DNA from: Lentzea indica
GTDB lineage: Bacteria; Actinomycetota; Actinomycetes; Mycobacteriales; Pseudonocardiaceae
DNA length: 62,187 nt
Assembly: GCF_012184385.1 (NCBI RefSeq)
Contig: NZ_VSRL01000025.1
Location: forward strand, 1 to 62,187
Direction of reading: 5' to 3'
Part shown: piece after piece, positions 21,101 through 30,657 of the stretch
How the letters are laid out: each line of letters starts with the position of its first letter
Numbering within the stretch: the stretch's first letter is position 1
Program-made: the position numbers and the translations under genes
Notes under the pieces: generated by a model
What the model saw: the letters and a program-made list of their open reading frames with translations, nothing else
The model's database searches: none
What the model was told of the DNA's origin: nothing

Positions 21101-22193
21101 GGAGCTGTATGCGCTGGTCACCGATCTCGTCGGTGATCGCGCGGACGAGTGGGACCGCGTCGGCGTGATCCCCGCCGACGTCGTCCGGAAGCTCGGGCGC
21201 GCGGGAGCGCTCTGCCCCGAGGTACCGGTGAAGTTCGGCGGGCTCGGCCTGTCGAGCCTTGAGAACGGCGAGTTCACCGCACACGTCGGTGCGTTGTGCA
21301 GCTCGTTGCGCAGCCTGATGACCTCGCAGGGCATGGCGGCGTGGGCGATCCAGCGGTTCGGCTCGGCCGAGCAGCGCGCCCACTACCTCGCCAGGCTCAC
21401 GTCGGGAGAGCTGGTCGGCATCGCGTTCAGCGAACGCGGTGCAGGCAGTGACCTCGCCGCGATGGCCACCACGATCAAGGTCGAGGGCGACGAAGTCGTC
21501 GTCGACGGAGCCAAGGTCTGGGTCACCGGCGCGGGCTACGCCGACCTGATCGTGGTGATCGGCCGGTTCGGTGACGGCGCCGCCGCGGTCGTCGTGCCGG
21601 TCGACGCGCCGGGCGTGAAGGTCAGCAGGGTCGCGAACCCGATGGGCTGCCGTGCCGCCGGACATTCCAATGTGGACCTTCACGACGTACGTCTGCCGGC
21701 GGACGCGTTGCTGCGCGGTGCGGGCCAGCCGTTGTCGATGCTGGTCACCTCGGCGCTCACGTACGGCCGGGTGTCGGTGGCGTGGGGCTGCGTCGGCATC
21801 CTGCGGGCATGCCTCGGTGCCGCCGCACGGCACGCCAAGGCGCGCCAGCAGTTCGGCAAGCCGTTGGCAGAACACCAGCTCGTGAGCCGTCACCTGGCGG
21901 AGCTGCTGGTCGCCGAGCAGGTCGCGACCCGTGCCTGCGAGCACGCCTCACGGTGCTGGGACGACAACTCACCCGAGATGATCACCGCCGCCGTCGTGGC
22001 CAAGCACGTCAGCGCGGGCAACGCGGCGCGTGGTGCGTCCAGCGCGGTGCAGGTGCTCGGGTCGTCCGGTGCGAACGACGGCCACGTGGTCGCCCGCGCC
22101 TACCGGGACGCGAAGCTCATGGAGATCATCGAGGGCAGCAACGAGATCTGTCAGCTCGTGCTGGCCGAGCACGCTCTGGCGGTGGCGTCATGA
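21093..22193 (+). CDS. FkbI-like acyl-ACP dehydrogenase
   Basis: A 366-residue FAD-dependent acyl-CoA dehydrogenase family enzyme. In this pathway it performs the second oxidation on the carrier-bound three-carbon unit. Motifs: GIAFSERGAGSDLAAMATTI (flavin/substrate region, about 108-127), YGRVSVAWGCVGILRAC, RQQFGKPLAEHQLV, and the catalytic-base region AKLMEIIEGSNEICQLV near the C-terminus. GTG 21093 (VSEELYALV) sits inside the end of the carrier gene; the stop TGA overlaps the next ATG (ATGA). Length is typical of FkbI homologues. Confidence 0.87.
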   Translation: MSEELYALVTDLVGDRADEWDRVGVIPADVVRKLGRAGALCPEVPVKFGGLGLSSLENGEFTAHVGALCSSLRSLMTSQGMAAWAIQRFGSAEQRAHYLARLTSGELVGIAFSERGAGSDLAAMATTIKVEGDEVVVDGAKVWVTGAGYADLIVVIGRFGDGAAAVVVPVDAPGVKVSRVANPMGCRAAGHSNVDLHDVRLPADALLRGAGQPLSMLVTSALTYGRVSVAWGCVGILRACLGAAARHAKARQQFGKPLAEHQLVSRHLAELLVAEQVATRACEHASRCWDDNSPEMITAAVVAKHVSAGNAARGASSAVQVLGSSGANDGHVVARAYRDAKLMEIIEGSNEICQLVLAEHALAVAS

Positions 22194-23149
22194 CCTCTGC
22201 GATCGGCATTGGTGCGATTCACTGCCTGCTGCCGGACGAGCGGACCAAGGTCGTCGACCTGCCCGAGTTCGGATTGCTGGGCCACGACGAGCAGGAGTTC
22301 GCGCGAGCGTCCGGAGTGGACACCGTCTCGGTGTTCGAGGACGCGGCGACGACCGACCTCGCCGCCCGTGCGATCGCCGGGCTCGGGCCGGTCGATCCGG
22401 ACGTGCTCATGCTCGTCGGCCCGCGGTCGCCGGAGGTGCTGCTGGGATCGGACTCGGGTTCGGTCGAACACCAGGCGGGACTGAAGAAGGCGTTCTCGTT
22501 CACCGTGGACGGCCTGGGCTGCGCGGGTTCCAGCGCGGCATGGGCGCTTGCGGCGGACCTGTTGAAGGCAGACGCCGGTCGCGAGTCCGTGGTGATCGCG
22601 CACGCCAGCCGGCCCACCGGCGCGGACCGGATCCGGTTCCCCGTCACGGTGATCGGCGACGGCGCGTACGCGATGACGATGGTGCGCGGCGGACGTCCGG
22701 TCCTGCGTGCCCACCGGCAGGAGACCGACGGGTCGTTCCACGACCTGTTCCGCGTCGACTACAAGCAGGCGCCCTGGTACGAGTGGCGCGAGGAGTGCGA
22801 GTCGGCGGACAGGTACCGCTTCGAACTGGCCATGCACAGCCAGAAGCGGCTCGGCCGGCTCGTGCGGGAGGTGCTCGCCGACGCGGGCGTGGAGATCCCC
22901 CAGGTCTCCGCGACGCTCATGCAGAACGTCACGGCCAGCGCCTACGGGTTCTACGAGACGTTGCTCGGCGTGCCGATCCACCCCGTCTGCGGGCGGCACC
23001 TGAGCGAGCTGGGCCACCTCGGCGCCATGGACGTCGTGCTGAACCTGGACCGCCTGCTGCGGTCCGGCGAGCTGCGGGAGGGGGATCTGGTGCTGGTGCT
23101 GAACAACAGCCCGGTCGCCGCGTGGGCGGTGACCCTGTGGGAAGTGTAG
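22190..23149 (+). CDS. KAS III-like protein with altered catalytic triad
   Basis: A 319-residue thiolase-fold protein related to 3-oxoacyl-ACP synthase III. The nucleophile is retained in DGLGCAGSSAAWALAADLL (Cys about 110). The usual His (PHQAN-type motif) aligns with TLMQNVTASAYGF and the usual Asn (GNTS-type) with ELGHLGAMDVVLNL, so the Cys-His-Asn triad is not conserved. Such variants in glycerate-using pathways (for example tetronate clusters) or acyltransferase-type KAS III proteins move acyl groups rather than perform decarboxylative condensation. Here it may transfer the hydroxymalonyl unit from the free ACP to the AT-less PKS module; that is an inference. Translationally coupled to its neighbour at 22190. 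Confidence 0.78.
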   Translation: MTSAIGIGAIHCLLPDERTKVVDLPEFGLLGHDEQEFARASGVDTVSVFEDAATTDLAARAIAGLGPVDPDVLMLVGPRSPEVLLGSDSGSVEHQAGLKKAFSFTVDGLGCAGSSAAWALAADLLKADAGRESVVIAHASRPTGADRIRFPVTVIGDGAYAMTMVRGGRPVLRAHRQETDGSFHDLFRVDYKQAPWYEWREECESADRYRFELAMHSQKRLGRLVREVLADAGVEIPQVSATLMQNVTASAYGFYETLLGVPIHPVCGRHLSELGHLGAMDVVLNLDRLLRSGELREGDLVLVLNNSPVAAWAVTLWEV

Positions 23150-23157
23150 GTGCAGCG

Positions 23158-24179
23158 GTGAGCGACACCGTCAAATGCCTCGTGTGGGACCTCGACCACA
23201 CGCTGTGGCAAGGAATCCTGCTCGAGGACGGCGACGTCACGCTGACCGGCGAGATGCGCTCGGTGGTCGCCGAGCTCGACTCGCGCGGCATCCTGCAGTC
23301 GGTCGCCAGCCGCAACGACCACGACAACGCGTGGGCCAAGCTCGAAGCGCTCGGCATGGCGGAGTACTTCGTGCACCCGCAGATCGGCTGGGGGCGCAAG
23401 TCCGACTCCGTCAAGGCGATCGCGGACTCGTTGAACTTCGCCCTCCACACCATCGCGTTCATCGACGACACGCCGACCGAACGCGCCGAGGTGGCGTTCC
23501 ACCACCCCGAAGTGCGGTGCTACGAGGCCGAACGTGCCCTCACGCTGCCGAGCCTGCCGGAGTTCAGCCCCGCCGTCGTCACGGTCGACGCACGTCGCCG
23601 CCGTGAGATGTACCAGGCCGGCTTCCAACGCGAGGCCGCGCGGACCGACCACGACGGCCCCGACGAGGAGTTCCTCAAGTCGCTCGGCCTGGAGCTGCGC
23701 ATCCACCGCGCCGGCGACGAGGAGATCTCGCGCGTCGAGGAACTCACGCTGCGCACCAGCCAGATGAACGCGACCGGCGTGCACTACTCGGACGCGGACC
23801 TGCGCGCGCTGCTGGCCGACCCACGCCACGAGGTGCTGGTCACCACGCTGACGGACCGCTTCGGCCCGCACGGTGCGGTGGGCGTCATGCTCATCGAGAA
23901 GCATCGCGACGTGTGGAACCTCAAGCTGCTCGCGACGTCGTGCCGCGTGGTGTCGTTCGGCACCGGCGCGGTGATCCTGCGGTGGCTCACCGACCAGGCC
24001 GCCGCGCGGGCGTGCACCTGGTGGCCGACTTCCGCAAGACCGACCGCAACCGCATGATGGAGGTCGCGTACCGGTTTGCGGGCTTCAACACAGCGGAATG
24101 CTCTTGCCGTGCAACGCTTTCTGAGACCGACGTCCAGCGCCTGCACCTCGTGCCGACGCGGCAGTGCGAGCCGACGACG

Positions 24180-24183
<4 letters not shown>
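23158..24183 (+). CDS. FkbH-like glyceryl-ACP synthase (one frame break)
   Basis: HAD-superfamily enzyme that takes 1,3-bisphosphoglycerate, dephosphorylates it and loads a glyceryl unit onto the carrier protein. The HAD motif LVWDLDHTLWQGILLEDGDV is at residues about 8-27 (catalytic Asp of DLDxT), AFIDDTPTERAEV near 100, and a transfer-domain cysteine in ATSCRVVSFGTGAV near 262. GTG 23158. A base is missing near 24005; the C-terminus (GVHLVADFRKTDRNRMMEVA to QRLHLVPTR) continues in the next frame. In that frame no stop occurs before the following adenylation domain, so either a second indel hides the stop (a TGA lies at 24181-24183 in the original frame) or the two are truly fused. Confidence 0.85.
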
Positions 24184-25724
<1,541 letters not shown>

Positions 25725-25728
25725 GAAG

Positions 25729-26969
25729 ATGTCGTTCCTCCGTCATCTGGTCCCGCCACCGGGACCGATCCGGATCCTCGCCGCCAGCAGCCTGGGCCGC
25801 AGTGTCGGCCACGGAATGCTGCTGTCGGTCAGCGTGCTGTTCTTCACCAGATCGGTGGGGCTGCCCGCGACCCAGGTCGGCCTGGGGCTCACCATCGCCG
25901 CGGTCGTGGGAATGCTCACCAGCGTTCCGGCAGGCCACGCGGCGGACGTGCTGGGCGCCCGCACCACGGCGACGTTCTTCGTCGTGCTGCAAGGCGTACT
26001 CATCTGCGGGTACGCGTTGGTGGGCGGGTTCGTGGGATTCCTGATCGCGGCGAGCCTCGTCGTGATGGCGGAGGCCGGCTCCGACGCCTCCCGCGGCGCG
26101 CTCGTGGCCGGTGTCGTGCCGCAGGGTGAACGCGTGAAGGCGCGTGCGTTCATCCGCTCGGTCAACAACATCGGCATCTCGCTCGGCGCCGTGAGCGGTG
26201 GTGTCGCGCTGCACTTCGACACCAGGTCCGTGTACGTCGGTCTCCTGATCGCGTGCGGTGTGGTGTACGCCGCGGCCGGTCTGGTCTACCTGGTGCTGCC
26301 TAAGGTCGAGCCCGCTGCGAAGAAGAGGGACGAGGACGGCGGCCCGCGCTGGGTCGTGCTGCGCGACCGCCCGTTCGTCGTGGTGGCGCTGATCAACGCG
26401 GTGCTGGTGATGAACGGCGGCATCCTCACCGTGGCGTTGCCGATCTGGATCGCGCAGCGCACCACGGCACCGACCTGGGTCTACGCGGCGATCCTCGTGC
26501 TGAACACGGTGATGGTCGTGCTGTTCCAGGTGAGGGTGAGCCAGGGCACCGACGACGCGGCGGGTGGCGCGAAGGCCTTGCGCCGCGCCGGTCTCGCTCT
26601 GGCGGCCTGCTGCGGGTTGTTCGCACTGGCCGCCGGTCAGCCGGCGTGGGTCGCGGTGGCGCGCTGGCGGCGGGTGCGCTGGTGCACGTGTTCGGTGAGC
26701 TGCTGGCCGCCGCCGGTGGCTGGGCGCTGGCCTACGAGCTGGCACCGGAACACGCGATCGGGCAGTACCAGGGCCTGTTCGGCATGACCGACCAGCTCGC
26801 GGCGGCGGTCACCCCGGTGGCCGCGACGGTGCTGATCATCGGTGTCGGCTGGCCGGGCTGGCTCGTGTTCGGCGTCCTGATGCTCGCGGCCGGTGCCGTC
26901 GCGCCGATCGCCCAGGGCTGGGCGTCGCGCACCAGGGAGCGGTACGGGGTGATGGTCCACAGTGGATGA
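25729..26969 (+). CDS. MFS transporter, probable product exporter (one frame break)
   Basis: Major facilitator superfamily protein, about 413 residues with around 12 hydrophobic helices. The loop between helices 2 and 3 carries SVPAGHAADVLGARTTA, an MFS motif-A relative, and LIAASLVVMAEAGSDASRGA follows. ATG 25729 comes 4 bp after the adenylation gene with AGAGGTAAG upstream. One G is missing near 26660 in a GTGGG run; the last helices (GALAAGALVHVFGELLAAAG onward) are in the next frame. Position inside the operon suggests export of, and self-resistance to, the cluster product. Confidence 0.83.
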
Positions 26970-26982
26970 AAAGGGGAGAGAC

Positions 26983-27906
26983 TTGAACCGGAGCTGCTAC
27001 GGCTTCCCGGTGGAGTGTTCGGCACACCCGGACGCGACGCACGTGATCGACGGCTTCTTCGGCCCCGCGGCTGGGCCTGTCGTGCCCGGTGCGCCGGTCG
27101 TGCGCGTGCTCGTCGACGTCGTCGAGCAGGGCGGGGACCAGACCGAACCACCGTACTTCCCGGAGAACTGGGAAACCGCCGAGAAGATCACCATCGACGT
27201 CGGCCGCACCACGGCGGTCGTCGACCCTGAGGCCTGGACCGTGCGCATCTCGTTGTCGCGTCAGGACCTGCACGACCAGATCGTCTGGGGACGCTGGATC
27301 CTTGAGCGCGCCTTCATCTACCTGGTGTGCCGGTCTCAGCGGCACTACCCGTTGCACGCGGGCGCGGTGTCGGTCGGCGGCCGGACCGCGGTCGTCACGG
27401 CGGACAGCGGCGTCGGCAAGTCGACGTTCTCCGCGTGGGCGCTTCGCCGCGGGGCTGACTTCGCGGGCGAGGACATCGTGGTGCGGCACATGGACGACGA
27501 GTCGGGCTCGCTGTGGGGTTATCCCCGCGTCACCTACCTGTCGCCACAACTGCTGGAGCTCTGGCCCCAGCTCGAAGGCGCGCAGAGCGCCGAGGTGCCG
27601 AAGCGCGACAAGTTCCGCGTGATCCTGCCGTCGTCGTTCGACTCACGGATGCTGGCCGGCTCGGTGCCCCACTGCCTGCTGTTCCTCGCGCGCGGCAACG
27701 GGGAGCTGCGGGACGTGGAAATCGACCACGCCATCGAGCGCACCCGGTCCGACTGGAACACCGGCAAGATCGGCACCTCGTTCGAGGCGGACGTGGAGAA
27801 GGACCTGCGCGGCCTGCTGGAGGGCATGCCGGTCTGGGAGCTCGCGCTGACGCCGGACTTCGACACCAACCACGACACCCTGGTCGCCGCGATGGAGAGG
27901 AGCTGA
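26983..27906 (+). CDS. HPr-kinase-like P-loop protein 1
   Basis: A 307-residue protein with an N-terminal domain of about 115 residues (SCYGFPVECSAHPDATHVID) and an HPr kinase/phosphorylase C-terminal-like ATPase domain. The latter shows HYPLHAGAVSVGGRTAVV, Walker A TADSGVGKSTFSAW (about 148-161, nearly the HprK sequence GDSGVGKS) and FAGEDIVVRH at the HprK acidic motif. TTG 26983 is chosen because AGGGGAG lies 5 bases upstream and the length then matches its paralogue at 29442; an in-frame GTG at 26962 is the alternative. HprK-like enzymes phosphorylate serine hydroxyls on HPr or, in some lasso-peptide clusters, on a peptide. In this operon a small-molecule or carrier-bound substrate is plausible but unproven. 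Confidence 0.8.
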   Translation: MNRSCYGFPVECSAHPDATHVIDGFFGPAAGPVVPGAPVVRVLVDVVEQGGDQTEPPYFPENWETAEKITIDVGRTTAVVDPEAWTVRISLSRQDLHDQIVWGRWILERAFIYLVCRSQRHYPLHAGAVSVGGRTAVVTADSGVGKSTFSAWALRRGADFAGEDIVVRHMDDESGSLWGYPRVTYLSPQLLELWPQLEGAQSAEVPKRDKFRVILPSSFDSRMLAGSVPHCLLFLARGNGELRDVEIDHAIERTRSDWNTGKIGTSFEADVEKDLRGLLEGMPVWELALTPDFDTNHDTLVAAMERS

Positions 27907-27907
27907 C

Positions 27908-28960
27908 GTGGACTTCAGCCTGTTCTACTTCGCCAACAACAGCCGCGAGCTCGAGAGCGACCGTTACCGGCTGCTGCTCGACGGCGCGAAGTTCGCCGAC
28001 CGCAACGGTTTCTCCGCGGTGTGGACGCCGGAACGGCACTTCCACGAGTTCGGCGGTCTCTACCCGAACCCGTCGGTGACCGGTGCCGCGGTCGCCGCCG
28101 TCACCGAACGGATCCAGATCCGCGCGGGCAGCGTGGTCGCACCGTTGCACAACCCGTTGCGCATCGCCGAAGAATGGTCCGTGGTGGACAACATCTCCGG
28201 CGGCCGCGTGGGACTCTCGTTCGCGTCCGGCTGGCACGCGGTGGACTTCGCGCTGAAGCCGGAGAACTACGAGAACCGCCGCGAGATCCTGATCTCCTAC
28301 ACGGACCAGGTCCGCAGGCTCTGGCGCGGTGAGAAGATCGACGTCGTCGACGGCACGGGGAAACCGCAGCAGGTCGGCATCTTCCCGCCGCCCGTGCAGG
28401 CGGAGCTGCCGGTGTGGATCACCAGCGCGGGCGGTGTCGAGACGTTCCGCAACGCGGGCCGCGCCGGCGCCGGGCTGCTGACCCACCTGCTCGGCCAGGA
28501 CCTCGGCGAGCTGGAGGCGAAGATCGCCGAGTACCGCGCCGCGTCCGTCGAGCACCACGGCAAGGACGGCCACGTCGTGCTGATGGTGCACACGTTCCTC
28601 GGCGAGGACGAGGACGAGGTGCGCGAGCTGGTGCGCGGCCCGATGTCGGACTACCTGCGCAGCTCGCTCGGGCTGCTGCTGGGCTCCCAGCAGGGCAGCG
28701 CGCGCAAGATCGACCCGTCCACGTTGCGGGAGAAGGACGTCGACTTCCTCGTGGAGCGGGCGTTCGAGCGCTACTACGAGGACGGCGCGTTGCTCGGCAC
28801 GGTCGACAAGACCCGCAAGATCGTCGACAGGGCGGCGGGCATCGGCGTGGACGAGATCGCCTGCCTGATCGACTTCGGCCTGCCGCAGGACACCGTCCTT
28901 TCCGGACTGAACCACCTGAACGCGTTACGTCAGAGCGTGTCAGTTTCGGGCAAGTCATGA
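27908..28960 (+). CDS. Luciferase-like FMN-dependent monooxygenase (MupA/Atu6239 type), with TTA codon
   Basis: A 350-residue LLM-class flavin monooxygenase of the subgroup commonly found with NRPS/PKS genes (MupA/Atu6239 family, TIGR04020). Typical text: MDFSLFYFANNSRELESDRY, FSAVWTPERHFHEFGGLYPN, GSVVAPLHNPLRIAEEWSVV, VGLSFASGWHAVDFALKPEN. It uses FMNH2, presumably from the reductase encoded next, to hydroxylate or oxidise the chain; the exact step is unknown. GTG 27908 is 1 bp after the kinase-like gene. A TTA leucine codon at 28925-28927, near the 3' end, may make translation depend on the bldA tRNA. Confidence 0.88.
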   Translation: MDFSLFYFANNSRELESDRYRLLLDGAKFADRNGFSAVWTPERHFHEFGGLYPNPSVTGAAVAAVTERIQIRAGSVVAPLHNPLRIAEEWSVVDNISGGRVGLSFASGWHAVDFALKPENYENRREILISYTDQVRRLWRGEKIDVVDGTGKPQQVGIFPPPVQAELPVWITSAGGVETFRNAGRAGAGLLTHLLGQDLGELEAKIAEYRAASVEHHGKDGHVVLMVHTFLGEDEDEVRELVRGPMSDYLRSSLGLLLGSQQGSARKIDPSTLREKDVDFLVERAFERYYEDGALLGTVDKTRKIVDRAAGIGVDEIACLIDFGLPQDTVLSGLNHLNALRQSVSVSGKS

Positions 28961-29439
28961 ACACCCGCTTCCGCAGCACCGCGGCGACGTTCCCAACCGG
29001 CGTGACCGTGCTGAGCACGGTGTCGGACGGCGAGCCGCACGGCATGACCGTGAACTCGTTCGCGTCGATCTCCATCGACCCGCTGCTGGTGCTGGTGTCG
29101 GTGAACAGCTCGTCGCGCACCTACGAGCGGATCGTCCGCTCCGGCACGTTCGCGGTGACCGTGCTGAGCGACTGTCAGCAGGAGGTCGCCAGGTGGTTCG
29201 CGAACTCAGGGAGGCCGTCCGGCGCCGAGGGGTTCGCCGGTGTCTCGTGGAAACCAGCGCCGCACTCGCGGTCGCCGGTCCTGCTGGACGGGATCAGCTA
29301 CTTCGACTGCGAGCTCGACCAGGCACACACGGCCGGTGACCACACGATGCTCATCGGTGCTGTGCGCGCGTACGACGTCTTGTCCGACCGGCCGCCCCTG
29401 CTCTTCGTGCGCAGCCGGTTCACCGAACTGAGGAAGTGA
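28957..29439 (+). CDS. Flavin reductase family protein
   Basis: A 160-residue flavin reductase domain protein: RSTAATFPTGVTVLSTVSDG at the N-terminus, GMTVNSFASISIDPLLVLVS (flavin-binding region), SSRTYERIVRSGTFAVTVLS, and GDHTMLIGAVRAYD near the end. It should reduce FMN with NAD(P)H and supply it to the adjacent monooxygenase. ATG 28957 overlaps the monooxygenase stop (ATGA), so the two-component system is translationally coupled. Length and motifs are normal for the family. Confidence 0.88.
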   Translation: MNTRFRSTAATFPTGVTVLSTVSDGEPHGMTVNSFASISIDPLLVLVSVNSSSRTYERIVRSGTFAVTVLSDCQQEVARWFANSGRPSGAEGFAGVSWKPAPHSRSPVLLDGISYFDCELDQAHTAGDHTMLIGAVRAYDVLSDRPPLLFVRSRFTELRK

Positions 29440-29441
29440 GC

Positions 29442-30356
29442 ATGGAACTGGTCAAGGAGTGCTACGGGTTCCGGGTGGTCTGCTCGGTGCACCCCGAGGC
29501 ACGCGACGTGGTCGAGGCGTTCTTTGGCGACGGCGAACCCGCGCCGGGCGCGCAGGAGGTGCACCTGACCTTCGACGTGGTGGACGGAGCCGGTGTGCCG
29601 TCGGAGAACCCGCCGCACACGTTGGAGGTCATCGCCGCGAACCCGATCACCATCGACACCGGCAACTCCCGCGCGGTGATCACTCCCGACGACTGGACGG
29701 CCACGGTCGTCCTGGCGCGCGGCGACCTCTCCGACCAGATCGTGTGGGGCCGCTGGATCCTGGAGCGCCTGTTCCTGTACCTGGTGTGCCGTTCGCCCCG
29801 GCACTACCCGCTGCACGCGGGCGCGGTCGGCGTCGACGGCCGCACGATCATGCTGTCCGCGCCCACCGGCACCGGCAAGTCCACGTTCACGTTCTGGTGC
29901 CTGCACCGCGGTGCCGAGCTCTTCGGCGAGGACATCATGGTGCGCCACATGGACGACCCGTCCCGGACCGCGTGGGGCTACTCGCAGGTCGTGTACCTGG
30001 ACGAGGAAACGATCACGCGCGCCGCGCTCACCGACGCCGACGTCAGTGCCGTGGCACCGGGGGAGAAAGCCCGCGTGCGGCTTCCCGCGTCGTTCAGCGA
30101 CAGGCTGCGCACCAGAGCCGACCTCGACGCGGCGGTGTTCCTGGTCCGCGACGGCTCGACCGGCACCCGCCCGTTGTCCCTCGACGATGCCGTGAAGCGT
30201 TGCTGGGACGACATCACCACCGGCAAGACCGACCAGGCCGTGCTGGACGCGGTCGACGCGGATCTGCGGACGCTGCTCGCCGATCTCCCGCTGCGCGAGT
30301 TCGCGCTCGACGGCGATCTGGACGAGTGCTACGACGGGCTGCGCCGCCTGCACTGA
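29442..30356 (+). CDS. HPr-kinase-like P-loop protein 2
   Basis: A 304-residue paralogue of the protein at 26983, alignable along the whole length: ECYGFRVVCSVHPEARDVVE, DQIVWGRWILERLFLYLVCR, HYPLHAGAVGVDG, Walker A SAPTGTGKSTFTFW, FGEDIMVRHMDD. The Walker A differs from HprK more than in copy 1 (APTGTGKS against ADSGVGKS), and C-terminal halves diverge, suggesting different substrates or a kinase plus a phosphatase/regulatory partner. ATG 29442 has AGGAAG upstream; an in-frame GTG at 29436 overlaps the reductase stop. It is the last gene of the operon, 18 bp before a strong terminator. Confidence 0.8.
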   Translation: MELVKECYGFRVVCSVHPEARDVVEAFFGDGEPAPGAQEVHLTFDVVDGAGVPSENPPHTLEVIAANPITIDTGNSRAVITPDDWTATVVLARGDLSDQIVWGRWILERLFLYLVCRSPRHYPLHAGAVGVDGRTIMLSAPTGTGKSTFTFWCLHRGAELFGEDIMVRHMDDPSRTAWGYSQVVYLDEETITRAALTDADVSAVAPGEKARVRLPASFSDRLRTRADLDAAVFLVRDGSTGTRPLSLDDAVKRCWDDITTGKTDQAVLDAVDADLRTLLADLPLREFALDGDLDECYDGLRRLH

Positions 30357-30373
30357 GGCAACGACCTGTGAGG

Positions 30374-30396
30374 GGCCCGGAACCTGGTTCCGGGCC
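30374..30396 (+). terminator. Operon terminator hairpin
   Basis: GGCCCGGAAC and GTTCCGGGCC form a perfect 10-bp stem with a 3-base loop, followed by TTCG. It lies 18 bp after the last biosynthetic gene and marks the likely 3' end of the 20-kb transcript. There is only a weak T-tract, as is usual in high-GC actinomycetes. Confidence 0.75.
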
Positions 30397-30657
30397 TTCG
30401 TCGTACCCGCGGAAGCTGAACCGGCAGCCGACGATCTGGACGATCAGCCGGCCGGGCTGGCTGTCGTTGATCGGATGGGCCTATCCCGCGTTCGCGCTGC
30501 TCACGTTGATCGTGATCGCGCTCGCGGTGAGGGCCCCGGTACGGCGCGGTCTGCCTCGTCGGTCCACCCTCGCGTTGACGGCCTAGGCCGATCGGGTGCT
30601 CACCCGCAACACGCGGCCCCCTTCCGGCGATTTCACTCATGGGCGGGGACCGAGGGG
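30397..30657 (+). other. Gap with possible membrane-protein remnant
   Basis: No intact gene. One frame ending at a stop at 30584-30586 reads NRQPTIWTISRPGWLSLIGW then a hydrophobic helix (AFALLTLIVIALAVR) and a basic tail, which looks like the C-terminal piece of a membrane protein. It has no start codon after the terminator hairpin, so I regard it as a possible remnant rather than a gene. The last 70 bp should contain the promoter of the TIR gene. Confidence 0.3.

Noticed and set aside
26983-30356. A lasso-peptide cluster, because HprK-like kinases occur in some
   Set aside because: No precursor peptide, no B/C maturation enzymes and no RiPP recognition element are present; the neighbours are NRPS/PKS genes.
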